Shown here: positions 1 through 6,182 of the stretch, in pieces
Numbering within the stretch: position 1 is the stretch's first letter
How the letters are laid out: each line of letters begins with the position of its first letter
DNA from: Aliarcobacter sp.
Lineage (GTDB): Bacteria; Campylobacterota; Campylobacteria; Campylobacterales; Arcobacteraceae
DNA: 12,861 bases
Reading direction: 5' to 3'
NCBI GenBank assembly: GCA_023268955.1
Contig: JALRJW010000195.1
Coordinates: forward strand, 1 to 12,861
Translations under genes and position numbers: made by a program
The notes under the pieces: generated by a model
The model's database searches: none
Told to the model about the DNA's origin: nothing
Seen by the model: the letters and a program-made list of their open reading frames with translations, nothing else

Positions 1-131
1 AAAAAACCGACGCGACGCAGCAAAAGCCTGATCCATCACATCTGTGGAGATTCCATGATCGCTTAAATAGAAAATCCAACACGGTGTGCAGTTTCGACCA
101 GAACATAAGCGATGCGTTCAAACCCCTCTGC
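1..131 (-). pseudogene. Fragment of isopenicillin-N-synthase-like 2OG-Fe(II) dioxygenase (N-terminal DIOX_N domain), frameshifted
   Basis: On the minus strand, bases 131-75 read EGFERIAYVLVETAHRVG and then meet a stop at 65-63. One frame over, bases 72-1 read FYLSDHGISTDVMDQAF followed by AASRRFF. Joined, they match the N-terminal DIOX_N pattern of plant/bacterial non-heme iron dioxygenases, 'GFFY..nHGI....i..af...r.FF'. The break is at a T run (minus-strand 74-71) where five Ts instead of four would restore the frame, so it is either a homopolymer error or a true one-base deletion. The domain continues off the window's left edge; the catalytic jelly-roll is not present. GC content (about 47% over 1-140) is far above the neighbours. 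The right end, near 131-134, abuts a ubiA-like fragment in another frame, so this is a broken piece and not a functional gene. Family assignment is by motif only. Confidence 0.6.
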
Positions 132-133
132 AG

Positions 134-217
134 TGTCCAAAATATGGCTCCCAAATAAAATATAATTGGCTCGATACTTATTCCCCCATATATTGCTGTC
201 CAACCTAATATTAAACC
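134..217 (-). pseudogene. ubiA: Internal fragment of UbiA-type 4-hydroxybenzoate polyprenyltransferase
   Basis: Minus-strand bases 217-134 read GLILGWTAIYGGIS, then IEPIIFYLGAIFWT. This resembles the segment of UbiA (membrane prenyltransferase of ubiquinone synthesis) that runs from 'NWGALLGWTA...' to 'LLYLGAIFWTxGYDTIYA', between the two Asp-rich motifs. The expected continuation GYDTIYA is absent: after the Thr codon the sequence switches to a different gene fragment. Upstream of 217 the similarity fades into the 5' part of the plus-strand cupin gene. Only about 28 codons are present, with no start, stop or Asp-rich motifs, so it cannot encode an enzyme. The resemblance is to proteobacterial, not obviously campylobacterial, UbiA. 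The short length limits certainty. Confidence 0.5.
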
Positions 218-840
218 ATAACATAAACGATAATTATAATGAAAAAATATTTATAAATAGCGACACCCTAAAGTGGGCAAGTTATGAAAATAAAAAAAAT
301 ATTCACAAAAAAATCTTCTCACTTAAAGACTTACAAGAAACCTCCTTATTAAAACTTGAAAAAAACAGTAATTTAAATAATGAATCAAAAATAAATAGTG
401 TAGAAATCTTTGTTTTAGAAGGAACATACATAAACGAGTATGGTGAATTTAAAAAGGGAACTTACGCTCAATTTCCCAAAGAAGATGAGAAATTTGTAAA
501 ATCTAATGATGGATGCACGATATTTAGAAAAACAAATTACTTTGATATGAAAGATATAATTGTAATTGATACAAACAATACTACTTGGTTAAACGGCCAT
601 GGAAATCTTATGGTAATGCCACTATTTGAGCAAACAGCATTGGTAAAATGGCCACAAAATGAAAGATTTATTTCCCACAAACATTGGGGTGGAGAAGAGA
701 TATTTGTTTTAAGTGGTAAATTTATAGATGAGCATGGCTCTTATCCAAAAAATTCTTGGATTAGAAGTCCACACTTAAGTCATCATTTGCCTTATGTTGA
801 AGAAGAAACAATTATATATGTTAAAACTGGACATTTATAA
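166..840 (+). CDS. Two-cupin (ChrR-like) protein with missing or uncertain 5' end
   Basis: This is a bicupin of the ChrR-like family (cupin_7 type), soluble proteins usually about 220 residues whose role is often unknown. The second cupin (about residues 135-224) is intact: metal-binding HKHWGGEE at 171-178, DEHGSYP at 188-194, and a SPHLSHH stretch at 201-207 supplying the last histidine, ending in the typical YVKTGHL. The first cupin (about 30-125) keeps EIFVLEGTY..EYGE but has lost the HTHxGGEE histidines (here NNESKINSVE), so it probably does not bind metal. The start is a problem. The frame opens with TTG at 166 right after a stop. No ATG precedes Met128, and family similarity only begins near residue 26, where the foreign-looking left-end sequence stops. 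The native start was probably lost at that junction, so the first 15-20 residues given by this frame are unlikely to be genuine. The stop codon directly abuts the stop of the convergent pirin gene. Confidence 0.75.
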   Translation: MARYLFPHILLSNLILNHNINDNYNEKIFINSDTLKWASYENKKNIHKKIFSLKDLQETSLLKLEKNSNLNNESKINSVEIFVLEGTYINEYGEFKKGTYAQFPKEDEKFVKSNDGCTIFRKTNYFDMKDIIVIDTNNTTWLNGHGNLMVMPLFEQTALVKWPQNERFISHKHWGGEEIFVLSGKFIDEHGSYPKNSWIRSPHLSHHLPYVEEETIIYVKTGHL

Positions 841-1539
841 CTACTCTTTAGGCATTTCAATAAACAAAAAGTGAGATTTTTCTAAACTTTTTATTTTAAT
901 TACTTTTTCATCTGTGATTTCACAAGCATCACCAAGACTTAAAATTTCATCATTTATTTTGATTTTTCCTTCTATATTTACAAAATATACTTGTCTATTT
1001 TCATTTATCTTGTAATATATCTCATTAAAATCTTCACAAACAAAAATATTTACATCTTGATAAATTTTAATATCACTGTTTCCATTTTGGGAAGAAACGA
1101 TATTTAAAAGTTTATTTTCTCTATCTTCTTTTTTATAGTTTTTAGAACCATAAAGTCTAGGCAATCCAATTTTAGATGGAAAAATCCAAATTTGAAGAAG
1201 TCTTAGCTCTTTTTGGCTGTTTAGATTATATTCACTATGATAAATTCCATCTCCAGCACTTAAATATTGAACTTCACCCCTTTTTAGGGTTTCTTCATTT
1301 CCCATTGAGTCTTTGTGTGTTAATTCACCATCAATTACATAGGTTATTATTTCCATGTTTTGGTGGGGATGCATATCAAAGCCTGAGCTTACTTTTATAA
1401 TGTCATCATTTAAAACCCTTAACACTCCAAAATTTACATTCTGTGGATTTCTATAATCAGCAAATGAAAAGTGAAATCTACTTTTTAACCATCCTAAATT
1501 TGAACTTCCCATGTTTTCTTTTTTTAATACTTTTATCAT
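841..1539 (-). CDS. Pirin family protein (YhhW-like bicupin)
   Basis: Pirins are iron-binding bicupins; E. coli YhhW has quercetin 2,3-dioxygenase activity in vitro, and several bacterial pirins modulate metabolism or stress responses. At 232 residues it is of normal YhhW length. The metal ligands lie at the YhhW positions: H57 and H59 in MHPHQNME, then H101 and E103 in YHSEYN. The N-terminal Pirin domain (about 1-120) is well conserved, including ITYVIDGELTHKDSMGN and RGEVQYLSAGDGIYHSE. The C-terminal half is more divergent, as is usual. The start is ATG at 1539 with an AGGA ribosome site about eight bases upstream. It is the last gene of the yceI-DODA-pirin operon, 25 bases after the dioxygenase gene, and converges with the cupin gene with zero spacing. 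The physiological substrate cannot be read from the sequence. Confidence 0.9.
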   Translation of the reverse strand: MIKVLKKENMGSSNLGWLKSRFHFSFADYRNPQNVNFGVLRVLNDDIIKVSSGFDMHPHQNMEIITYVIDGELTHKDSMGNEETLKRGEVQYLSAGDGIYHSEYNLNSQKELRLLQIWIFPSKIGLPRLYGSKNYKKEDRENKLLNIVSSQNGNSDIKIYQDVNIFVCEDFNEIYYKINENRQVYFVNIEGKIKINDEILSLGDACEITDEKVIKIKSLEKSHFLFIEMPKE

Positions 1540-1564
1540 GGTTTATCCTTTTAAAATCTATGTT

Positions 1565-2329
1565 TTAATTTCTAAATATAAAACTTTTCATACTTAAGCT
1601 TTGATGTTGGATTTCATCATTAAAGCCTTGCGCAACTCCATTTATACTACTTCCCATTACAACAAATATTGGTTTAAAATGTTCATCTGTTGGGTGCATT
1701 AATCTAAAATTTTTTAATTCATAATTTATTATTTCTTTATGAAAACCTTCTTTTAATAAATCAGAAATAAGGTTCTCAAATTCAAGTACATTTTTATCTT
1801 TTTGGTTTGAATTTCTAACCATTGTTCCAAAATTATGTGTTAATGAACCACTTCCTATAATCATAGCTTCATTTCTTAAGCTTTGTAAAGCAACACCAAT
1901 TTCATATAATTTTTCATTTGAAAAATTCATTGGTAAAGAGATTTGAATTACAGGAACCTCAAGCTCTTTGTACATCATATGCAAAACAGTCCAAATTCCA
2001 TGGTCAAAACTATTTTGTGAATACTCTATTTTTGCATCAAATTTTTCTAGAGCTTTTAAAACATTATTTGTATAACTTTCATCACTTGAAATTTCATATT
2101 TAACCTCATAAAGCTCTTTTTCAAAGCCATAAAAATCATACATTAGTTTTTTGGCACTTGGATTAATTACTTTTAATCCATTAGTGCACCAGTGAGCTGA
2201 AACCATCACTATATATTTTGGCTTTTTTAATGTTTTTGCCAAATTTCTTAGGTTAGCATTTGTTTTAAAACTATATAAAATTGTATTTGGCGAACCGTGG
2301 GATATAAATAGTGATGGGTGCATTTTCAA
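1565..2329 (-). CDS. DODA-type extradiol aromatic ring-opening dioxygenase (LigB/YgiD family)
   Basis: It belongs to the class III extradiol dioxygenases of the 4,5-DOPA dioxygenase/YgiD type, cytoplasmic metal enzymes that cleave catechol-like rings. Length (254 residues) is normal. Visible active-site positions are H11 in ISHGSP, H46 in VSAHW, D109-H110 in DHGIW, and H212/H217 in MHPTDEHF. By comparison with YgiD, H11, H46 and the PTDEHF histidine are the metal ligands and H110 is the likely catalytic base. GSGSLTHNF (159-167) is another family signature. ATG 2329 has AAAGG upstream; a second Met (residue 3) could also serve. It lies 12 bases after yceI and 25 before the pirin gene, so it is almost certainly cotranscribed. 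The natural substrate is unknown; a role in removing catechols or related electrophiles is inferred from family and context. Confidence 0.9.
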   Translation of the reverse strand: MKMHPSLFISHGSPNTILYSFKTNANLRNLAKTLKKPKYIVMVSAHWCTNGLKVINPSAKKLMYDFYGFEKELYEVKYEISSDESYTNNVLKALEKFDAKIEYSQNSFDHGIWTVLHMMYKELEVPVIQISLPMNFSNEKLYEIGVALQSLRNEAMIIGSGSLTHNFGTMVRNSNQKDKNVLEFENLISDLLKEGFHKEIINYELKNFRLMHPTDEHFKPIFVVMGSSINGVAQGFNDEIQHQSLSMKSFIFRN

Positions 2330-2341
2330 CCTTTAATTAAT

Positions 2342-2911
2342 TTATTTTTTTAAAATACCTTCAACTTCTACAGTTAATTTTACTTCTTGACCAACTGCAA
2401 CTCCACCAGCTTCTAACACAGAATTATATTTAATTCCATAATCAAATCTATCAATTTTTCCAGTTAATGTAAACCCTGTTCTTGTATTTCCCCAAGGGTC
2501 TTTTACAGTTGCTCCTGCTGTTTCAATATCTAAAACAACATCTTTAGTTACACCTCTCATAGTTAATTTACCATAAGCCTTATCACCTTCAACTTTATCT
2601 AAATCAAATTTAATTGTTGGGTATTCTTTAGCTGCAAAAAAATCTGATTGTTTTAAGTGGTTATCTCTTTTTTCATTTGCTGTATTAATTGAAGCAACTT
2701 CAACAACACCATTTAAAGATTTTAAAGTGTTTGTTTTTTCATCATATTCAAAACTTCCCTTAAATTCATCAAATGTACCGTTTACATTTGAAACCATCAT
2801 GTGTTTTACTTTAAATCCAACACTTGAATGAGATTTATCTACATTGTATGTTCCTGCAAAAAGAGCAGTACTTGCTAAGATTGATGCCAGTGAAATTTTA
2901 ATTAGTTTCAT
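2342..2911 (-). CDS. YceI family periplasmic lipocalin-like protein
   Basis: YceI-family proteins are small periplasmic beta-barrels; the Thermus homologue TT1927b binds a polyisoprenoid, and YceI genes often respond to acid, base or oxidative stress. The first 19 residues form a signal peptide (MKLIKIS charged start, hydrophobic LASILASTAL core, cleavage near LFA-G). The mature part starts with the family hallmark YNVDKSHSSVGFKVKHMMVS and continues through G.F..F.G.. and LTMRGVTKDV to a final TVEVEGI. At 189 residues it is full length. ATG 2911 is preceded by AAGGA at 2924-2920, eight bases away. It is the first gene of an operon with the dioxygenase and pirin genes. Its promoter carries the same palindrome as the adjacent marR promoter, so MarR repression is likely. 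The bound ligand is not predictable. Confidence 0.93.
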   Translation of the reverse strand: MKLIKISLASILASTALFAGTYNVDKSHSSVGFKVKHMMVSNVNGTFDEFKGSFEYDEKTNTLKSLNGVVEVASINTANEKRDNHLKQSDFFAAKEYPTIKFDLDKVEGDKAYGKLTMRGVTKDVVLDIETAGATVKDPWGNTRTGFTLTGKIDRFDYGIKYNSVLEAGGVAVGQEVKLTVEVEGILKK

Positions 2912-2928
2912 AATAATTTTCCTTCTTA

Positions 2929-2969
2929 TACTAATTAGTAGTATATATTTAAATTTTTTAATTTGTCTT
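2929..2969 (-). promoter_or_regulatory. yceI operon promoter with MarR-type palindromic operator
   Basis: The perfect 12-bp palindrome TACTAATTAGTA lies at 2929-2940. On the minus strand it directly follows a -10-like TATACT (2945-2940), with AAGACA (2969-2964) 18 bases upstream as a possible -35 inside the end of marR. The palindrome would cover the transcription start, so a bound repressor would block RNA polymerase. Read on the minus strand, TATACTACTAATTAGTA is a 17-base match to the plus strand at 3434-3450 in the marR promoter. Promoter elements are inferred; the repeated palindrome is directly visible. Confidence 0.7.
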
Positions 2970-3410
2970 ATAGACTTTATTTAATAACTCATATAAAGTA
3001 TTTAGTTCTTCATCACTTAAGATTTCCATTGCTTTGGTTAAATTATCAGCATGATTTGGAAATACTTTTTCAATAATTTCAATACCTTTTTGGGTAATTG
3101 TTAAAATTGATGCTCTACTATCATTTGGGTCTTTTATTGAAGTAATCCATCCATCTCTTTTTAGATTTTTGATTACAACTGTAATGTTTCCAGGTGTACT
3201 CATCGTAAGTTTTGTAATTGAACTTACATTTAAATCCCCTCTGTGATATAAAACTTCCAATACTTTAAATTGATTAAATGTTAGGTTATGTAAAGCAAGA
3301 TAATTTACTGTTTGATTATGAATTTTTAGATTAGTTCTTTCTAGTCTTACTACAGTTTTCATTGACTTTTCTGATCTAATTCCATAATCTATATTTCTGA
3401 TATTATTCAT
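2958..3410 (-). CDS. MarR family winged-helix transcriptional regulator
   Basis: MarR proteins are dimeric repressors that release DNA when they bind small, often phenolic, ligands or are oxidised. This one is 150 residues, normal for the family. The N-terminal dimerisation helix is about 10-40. The winged helix spans about 43-108: LTFNQFKVLEVL, then SSITKLTMSTPGNITVVIKNLKRDGWI with the recognition helix near 71-86, and the wing with the hallmark DPNDSRAS at 94-101. The protein has no cysteine at all, which argues against thiol-based redox sensing of the OhrR/YodB kind and favours ligand sensing. ATG 3410 has AGGAG (3422-3418) seven bases upstream. It lies 47 bases upstream of yceI, and identical palindromes sit in both promoters, suggesting autorepression plus control of yceI-DODA-pirin. 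Ligand and target are inferred. Confidence 0.92.
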   Translation of the reverse strand: MNNIRNIDYGIRSEKSMKTVVRLERTNLKIHNQTVNYLALHNLTFNQFKVLEVLYHRGDLNVSSITKLTMSTPGNITVVIKNLKRDGWITSIKDPNDSRASILTITQKGIEIIEKVFPNHADNLTKAMEILSDEELNTLYELLNKVYKTN

Positions 3411-3431
3411 TACTTAACTCCTACGAACGAA

Positions 3432-3461
3432 ATTATACTACTAATTAGTAATAAATGTCAA
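3432..3461 (-). promoter_or_regulatory. marR promoter with palindromic operator in the spacer
   Basis: On the minus strand, TTGACA (3461-3456) and TATAAT (3437-3432) are both perfect sigma-70 hexamers, separated by 18 bases. The palindrome TACTAATTAGTA fills 3439-3450, almost the entire spacer. A protein bound there would exclude RNA polymerase, so strong transcription and tight repression fit together. The gene served is marR, whose own product is the obvious candidate binder. Confidence 0.8.
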
Positions 3462-3480
3462 GGGTAAAATTTATATTTTT

Positions 3481-4095
3481 TTAATTTTGAGAAAATGAAA
3501 GAAATATTGCAGCAAAAATCAGAATAATTCCGGTAAAAATATTCATTTTCTTTATTGATTTTGAGTCTTTTAATAAAAATCTTAATTGGGATGCTAAGCC
3601 TGAATAACCAGTCATAACTATAATATCTACAACAATTAAAGTTAAACCAATAATTATAAATTGAAATAAAATATTTTCATTTGCATTTAAAAACTGAGGA
3701 ATAAAAGCTACTAAAAAAACAGTTGCTTTTGGATTAGTTAAGTTAATCAGTAAAGCTGAAGTGAACATTTTTTTTGAATTTTTTGTTTGGATTTTATCAT
3801 TAGTGATTTCTACTTTTTGGAAAATTTTGTTTAATCCTATAAAAACTAAATAAGCAACACCAATCCATTTAATTATGGAAAATAAAAAAGGTGAACTAAC
3901 AATTAAAGCTCCTAATCCAACTATAACTACAAAAGTCTGAACTAAATACCCAACTTGCAATCCAAATATAGCCCAATAAGATTTTTTCAGTCCATAATTA
4001 ATTCCTGCATTTATCGAAACAACAGCTCCAGCTCCTGGTGAAATTGAAATTAATAATGAAGCAAAAAGAAGGGTTAACCAAATATCGAAACTCAA
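3481..4095 (-). CDS. LysE/RhtB family amino-acid exporter
   Basis: LysE/RhtB proteins are inner-membrane exporters of amino acids or derivatives, about 205 residues with roughly six membrane segments. From the TTG at 4095 this gene gives 204 residues starting LSFDIWLTLL (first residue read as Met), which fits the family N-terminus well. The conserved SISPGAGAVV motif follows near residues 16-25, GYLVQTFVVIVGLGALIV and later hydrophobic segments follow, and LLINLTNPKA is the usual mid-protein signature. The TTG has AAGGA (4105-4101) five bases upstream. An ATG at 4236 in the same frame would add 47 non-family residues and overlap the divergent aminotransferase start, and it has no support. The gene ends just upstream of the marR promoter and faces the aminotransferase gene divergently. 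The exported substrate is not predictable. Confidence 0.88.
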   Translation of the reverse strand: MSFDIWLTLLFASLLISISPGAGAVVSINAGINYGLKKSYWAIFGLQVGYLVQTFVVIVGLGALIVSSPFLFSIIKWIGVAYLVFIGLNKIFQKVEITNDKIQTKNSKKMFTSALLINLTNPKATVFLVAFIPQFLNANENILFQFIIIGLTLIVVDIIVMTGYSGLASQLRFLLKDSKSIKKMNIFTGIILIFAAIFLSFSQN

Positions 4096-4105
4096 AATAG
4101 TCCTT
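4095..4105 (-). promoter_or_regulatory. Ribosome binding site deciding the TTG start of the LysE-type gene
   Basis: On the minus strand AAGGA (4105-4101) lies five bases before TTG (4095-4093). This site and the family N-terminal alignment choose the short 204-residue product over the 251-residue reading from ATG 4236. Confidence 0.75.
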
Positions 4106-4165
4106 AGTGTATTTATTAATATTTTATAGTAAATTCGCTTAACCAAGTCATAATATTTCTTTAGA

Positions 4166-4207
4166 TAAAATATACAGTTTTTGAAGAATGAATAAATTAA
4201 ATAAGGA
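4166..4207 (+). promoter_or_regulatory. Possible promoter and ribosome site of the aminotransferase-carA operon
   Basis: The 118-base gap between the divergent genes (4096-4213) must hold promoters for both. On the plus strand TAAAAT at 4166-4171, behind T-rich TTTCTTTAGA, is the best -10 candidate; no clear -35 is seen, which is normal in Campylobacterota. AAGGA at 4203-4207 sits six bases before the ATG at 4214 and is a convincing ribosome site. I could not choose a minus-strand promoter with any confidence. Confidence 0.4.
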
Positions 4208-4213
4208 ATATTT

Positions 4214-5326
4214 ATGTTATTAACTCCAGGTCCCACTCCTGTTCCTGAATTTGTTAGAAAAGCTATGTCTGATGTAACAATACATCACAGAACTCCAGAA
4301 TTTGAGCAAATTTTCAAGGAAACTAGAGAGTTATTATTAGAAATTTTAGATATGCCAGAAGCTGTTATGTTGGCTTCAAGTGGTACAGGTGCTATGGAAG
4401 CATGTGTTACTAATTTGACATTTAGCAAAGCTTTAACAATCAACTCTGGTAAATTTGGAGAGAGATTTGGAAAAATCTGTGAAGCTCACAAAATAGATTT
4501 TACAGAAATTAAAAATGAATGGAACACTCCTGTTTGTGTTGAAGCTGTTGTAGAAGCAGTAAAAAATGATTCATCAATTGATGCTTTATGCATTCAAATT
4601 TGCGAAAGTGCTGGTGGTTTAAGACATCCAGTTGAAGAAATTGCAGCGAAAGTAAAAGCTATTAATCCTGAAATTATGATTATTGCAGATGGAATTACAG
4701 CTGTTGGTGTTGAAAAAATTGACACAACAAATATTGATGCTTTAGTAACAGGAAGTCAAAAAGCACTTATGCTTCCTCCAGGTCTTGCAATGATTGGATT
4801 ATCAAACAAAGCAGTTGCAAAAATTGAGTCTAAAAAAGTTGGTTACTATTTTAATCTAGGAACTGAGATTAAAAAACAAAGAACTAATACAACAGCATGG
4901 ACAGCAGCAACTACTTTAACAATTGGATTAAGAGAAATTTTAGCTCATATTAAAAACGAAATTGGTTTTGATAACTTATATGCTAAAACAGCTTTAAGAG
5001 CAAAAGCAACTAGAGAAGCGTTAGTAGCTATTGGTTGTGAAATTTATCCACAAACTCCAGCTGATGCTATGACTACAATTTACAGTGAAAATGCTCCTGC
5101 TGTTAGAAAAATTTTAAAAACAAAATACAATGTAAACATTGCAGGTGGACAAGACCATATTAAATCTTTAATTTTTAGAATTAACCACATGGGATTAGTT
5201 GAAGATTTTGAAGCTGCATGGGCTGTAAATGCTGTTGAATTAGTTTATGATGAGTTAGGTTTAAGAGCTTATGATGGAACAGCTAACAGAATATTTAATG
5301 AAACAATGTTCAAAGGAAACAAATAA
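4214..5326 (+). CDS. Class V PLP-dependent aminotransferase (alanine/serine-glyoxylate type)
   Basis: This is a fold-type I PLP enzyme of the class V family that includes alanine-glyoxylate and serine-glyoxylate aminotransferases. At 370 residues it is of normal length and cytoplasmic. Visible features are LLTPGPTPVP (2-11) and HHRTPEF (24-30), the typical family start; SSGTGAMEA (55-63) for phosphate binding; D159 in IADGITAVG for the pyridine nitrogen; and K183 in TGSQKALMLPPG as the Schiff-base lysine. The position that is often ETSTG in glyoxylate aminotransferases is ESAGG (131-135), so amino donor and acceptor specificity may differ; serine, alanine or a related substrate is possible. 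It is the first gene of a five-gene operon with hisZ, purA, DUF507 and carA, three bases before hisZ. The exact reaction is unproven. Confidence 0.88.
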   Translation: MLLTPGPTPVPEFVRKAMSDVTIHHRTPEFEQIFKETRELLLEILDMPEAVMLASSGTGAMEACVTNLTFSKALTINSGKFGERFGKICEAHKIDFTEIKNEWNTPVCVEAVVEAVKNDSSIDALCIQICESAGGLRHPVEEIAAKVKAINPEIMIIADGITAVGVEKIDTTNIDALVTGSQKALMLPPGLAMIGLSNKAVAKIESKKVGYYFNLGTEIKKQRTNTTAWTAATTLTIGLREILAHIKNEIGFDNLYAKTALRAKATREALVAIGCEIYPQTPADAMTTIYSENAPAVRKILKTKYNVNIAGGQDHIKSLIFRINHMGLVEDFEAAWAVNAVELVYDELGLRAYDGTANRIFNETMFKGNK

Positions 5327-5329
5327 GTT

Positions 5330-6175
5330 ATGATTTTTGAACACGAAATACCAAAGGGTAGTAGACTTTATTTTGGTAGAGTTGCTAAGCTTAAAAGAAC
5401 TATTGAAAATAAGATTTGTGAGATTTTAGAATCAAACTCTTTTGAAGAGATTTTAACTCCAAATTTTTCTTATTCTCAGCATCAAGCAATAGCAAACAAT
5501 AGAAAATTGATTAAATTTTCTGACCAAGATAATGAGCAAGTTGCTTTAAGAGCAGATTCAACTTTGGATGTAGTAAGAATCATAACAAAAAGATTAGGTA
5601 GAACAACTACTCACAAAAAATGGTTTTACGTTCAACCTATTTTTACATACCCTTCAAATGAAGAATATCAAATAGGTGCTGAGTGGATTGACCATGATAA
5701 TATTGCTGATATTATGAATTTAACAGCAAATATTTTAAAAGAATTACAAATAAATCCAGTTTTACAAATCTCAAATATCAAAATTCCAAGACTTGTTGCA
5801 AATGAATTAAATATTGATATTGAGTTGTTTAAAAATGGTGAAATAGCGAAACTTTTTGCTTTAGAGTGTGATTGGTTAAATCAACTTATTAAAGTTAAAA
5901 GTTTAGAAGATTTAAAAAACTGTTTTGATTTAGTTCCTGCTAATATCAAAGAGCAGTTAGAAAATCTTTATGCAAAAGCAAAAGAAGTAGATTATGAAAA
6001 TATTGTAATTGCACCTTTATATTACGGATCATTAAAATATTATGATGATGTTTATTACAGAGTAATTGAAGGAAACTACACACTTTGCAAGGGTGGAATG
6101 TACACAAGTGAAGATATAAGCTCGCAAGGTTTTGCAATATATACAGATAGTTTATTAAAAATTTTAGAGGATTAG
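5330..6175 (+). CDS. hisZ: ATP phosphoribosyltransferase regulatory subunit (HisRS-like)
   Basis: HisZ is a catalytically inactive paralogue of histidyl-tRNA synthetase that pairs with the short form of HisG to make the first enzyme of histidine biosynthesis and to mediate histidine feedback. The sequence has the class II synthetase core: the start EIPKGSRLYFGRV, ILTPNFSYSQ (41-50), a motif-2-like VALRADSTLDVVRI (71-84), then QPIFTYPSNEEYQIGAEW (102-119), and a late YYDDVYYRVIEGNY (237-250) with CKGGMY (253-258) where HisRS has its histidine-binding and motif 3 regions. It lacks the C-terminal anticodon domain: 281 residues against about 420 for HisRS, so a tRNA synthetase role is unlikely. 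It starts three bases after the aminotransferase stop and ends seven bases before purA. hisG is not in the window. Confidence 0.88.
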   Translation: MIFEHEIPKGSRLYFGRVAKLKRTIENKICEILESNSFEEILTPNFSYSQHQAIANNRKLIKFSDQDNEQVALRADSTLDVVRIITKRLGRTTTHKKWFYVQPIFTYPSNEEYQIGAEWIDHDNIADIMNLTANILKELQINPVLQISNIKIPRLVANELNIDIELFKNGEIAKLFALECDWLNQLIKVKSLEDLKNCFDLVPANIKEQLENLYAKAKEVDYENIVIAPLYYGSLKYYDDVYYRVIEGNYTLCKGGMYTSEDISSQGFAIYTDSLLKILED

Positions 6176-6182
6176 GACAGAA

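Noticed and set aside
128..133. PstI site as proof of a cloning junction
   Set aside because: A six-base site by itself is weak evidence; it is mentioned only as part of the chimera observation.
1176..1400. Plus-strand open frame inside the pirin gene
   Set aside because: It is antisense to a well-conserved gene, has no ribosome site and no recognisable protein character.
4096..4236. N-terminal extension of the LysE-type gene to ATG 4236
   Set aside because: The extra 47 residues do not fit the family and would overlap the divergent aminotransferase start. TTG 4095 has a good ribosome site and gives the expected length.
5330..6175. Histidyl-tRNA synthetase (hisS) for the HisRS-like gene
   Set aside because: The protein is about 140 residues too short, lacks the anticodon-binding domain and has altered catalytic motifs, so HisZ fits better.
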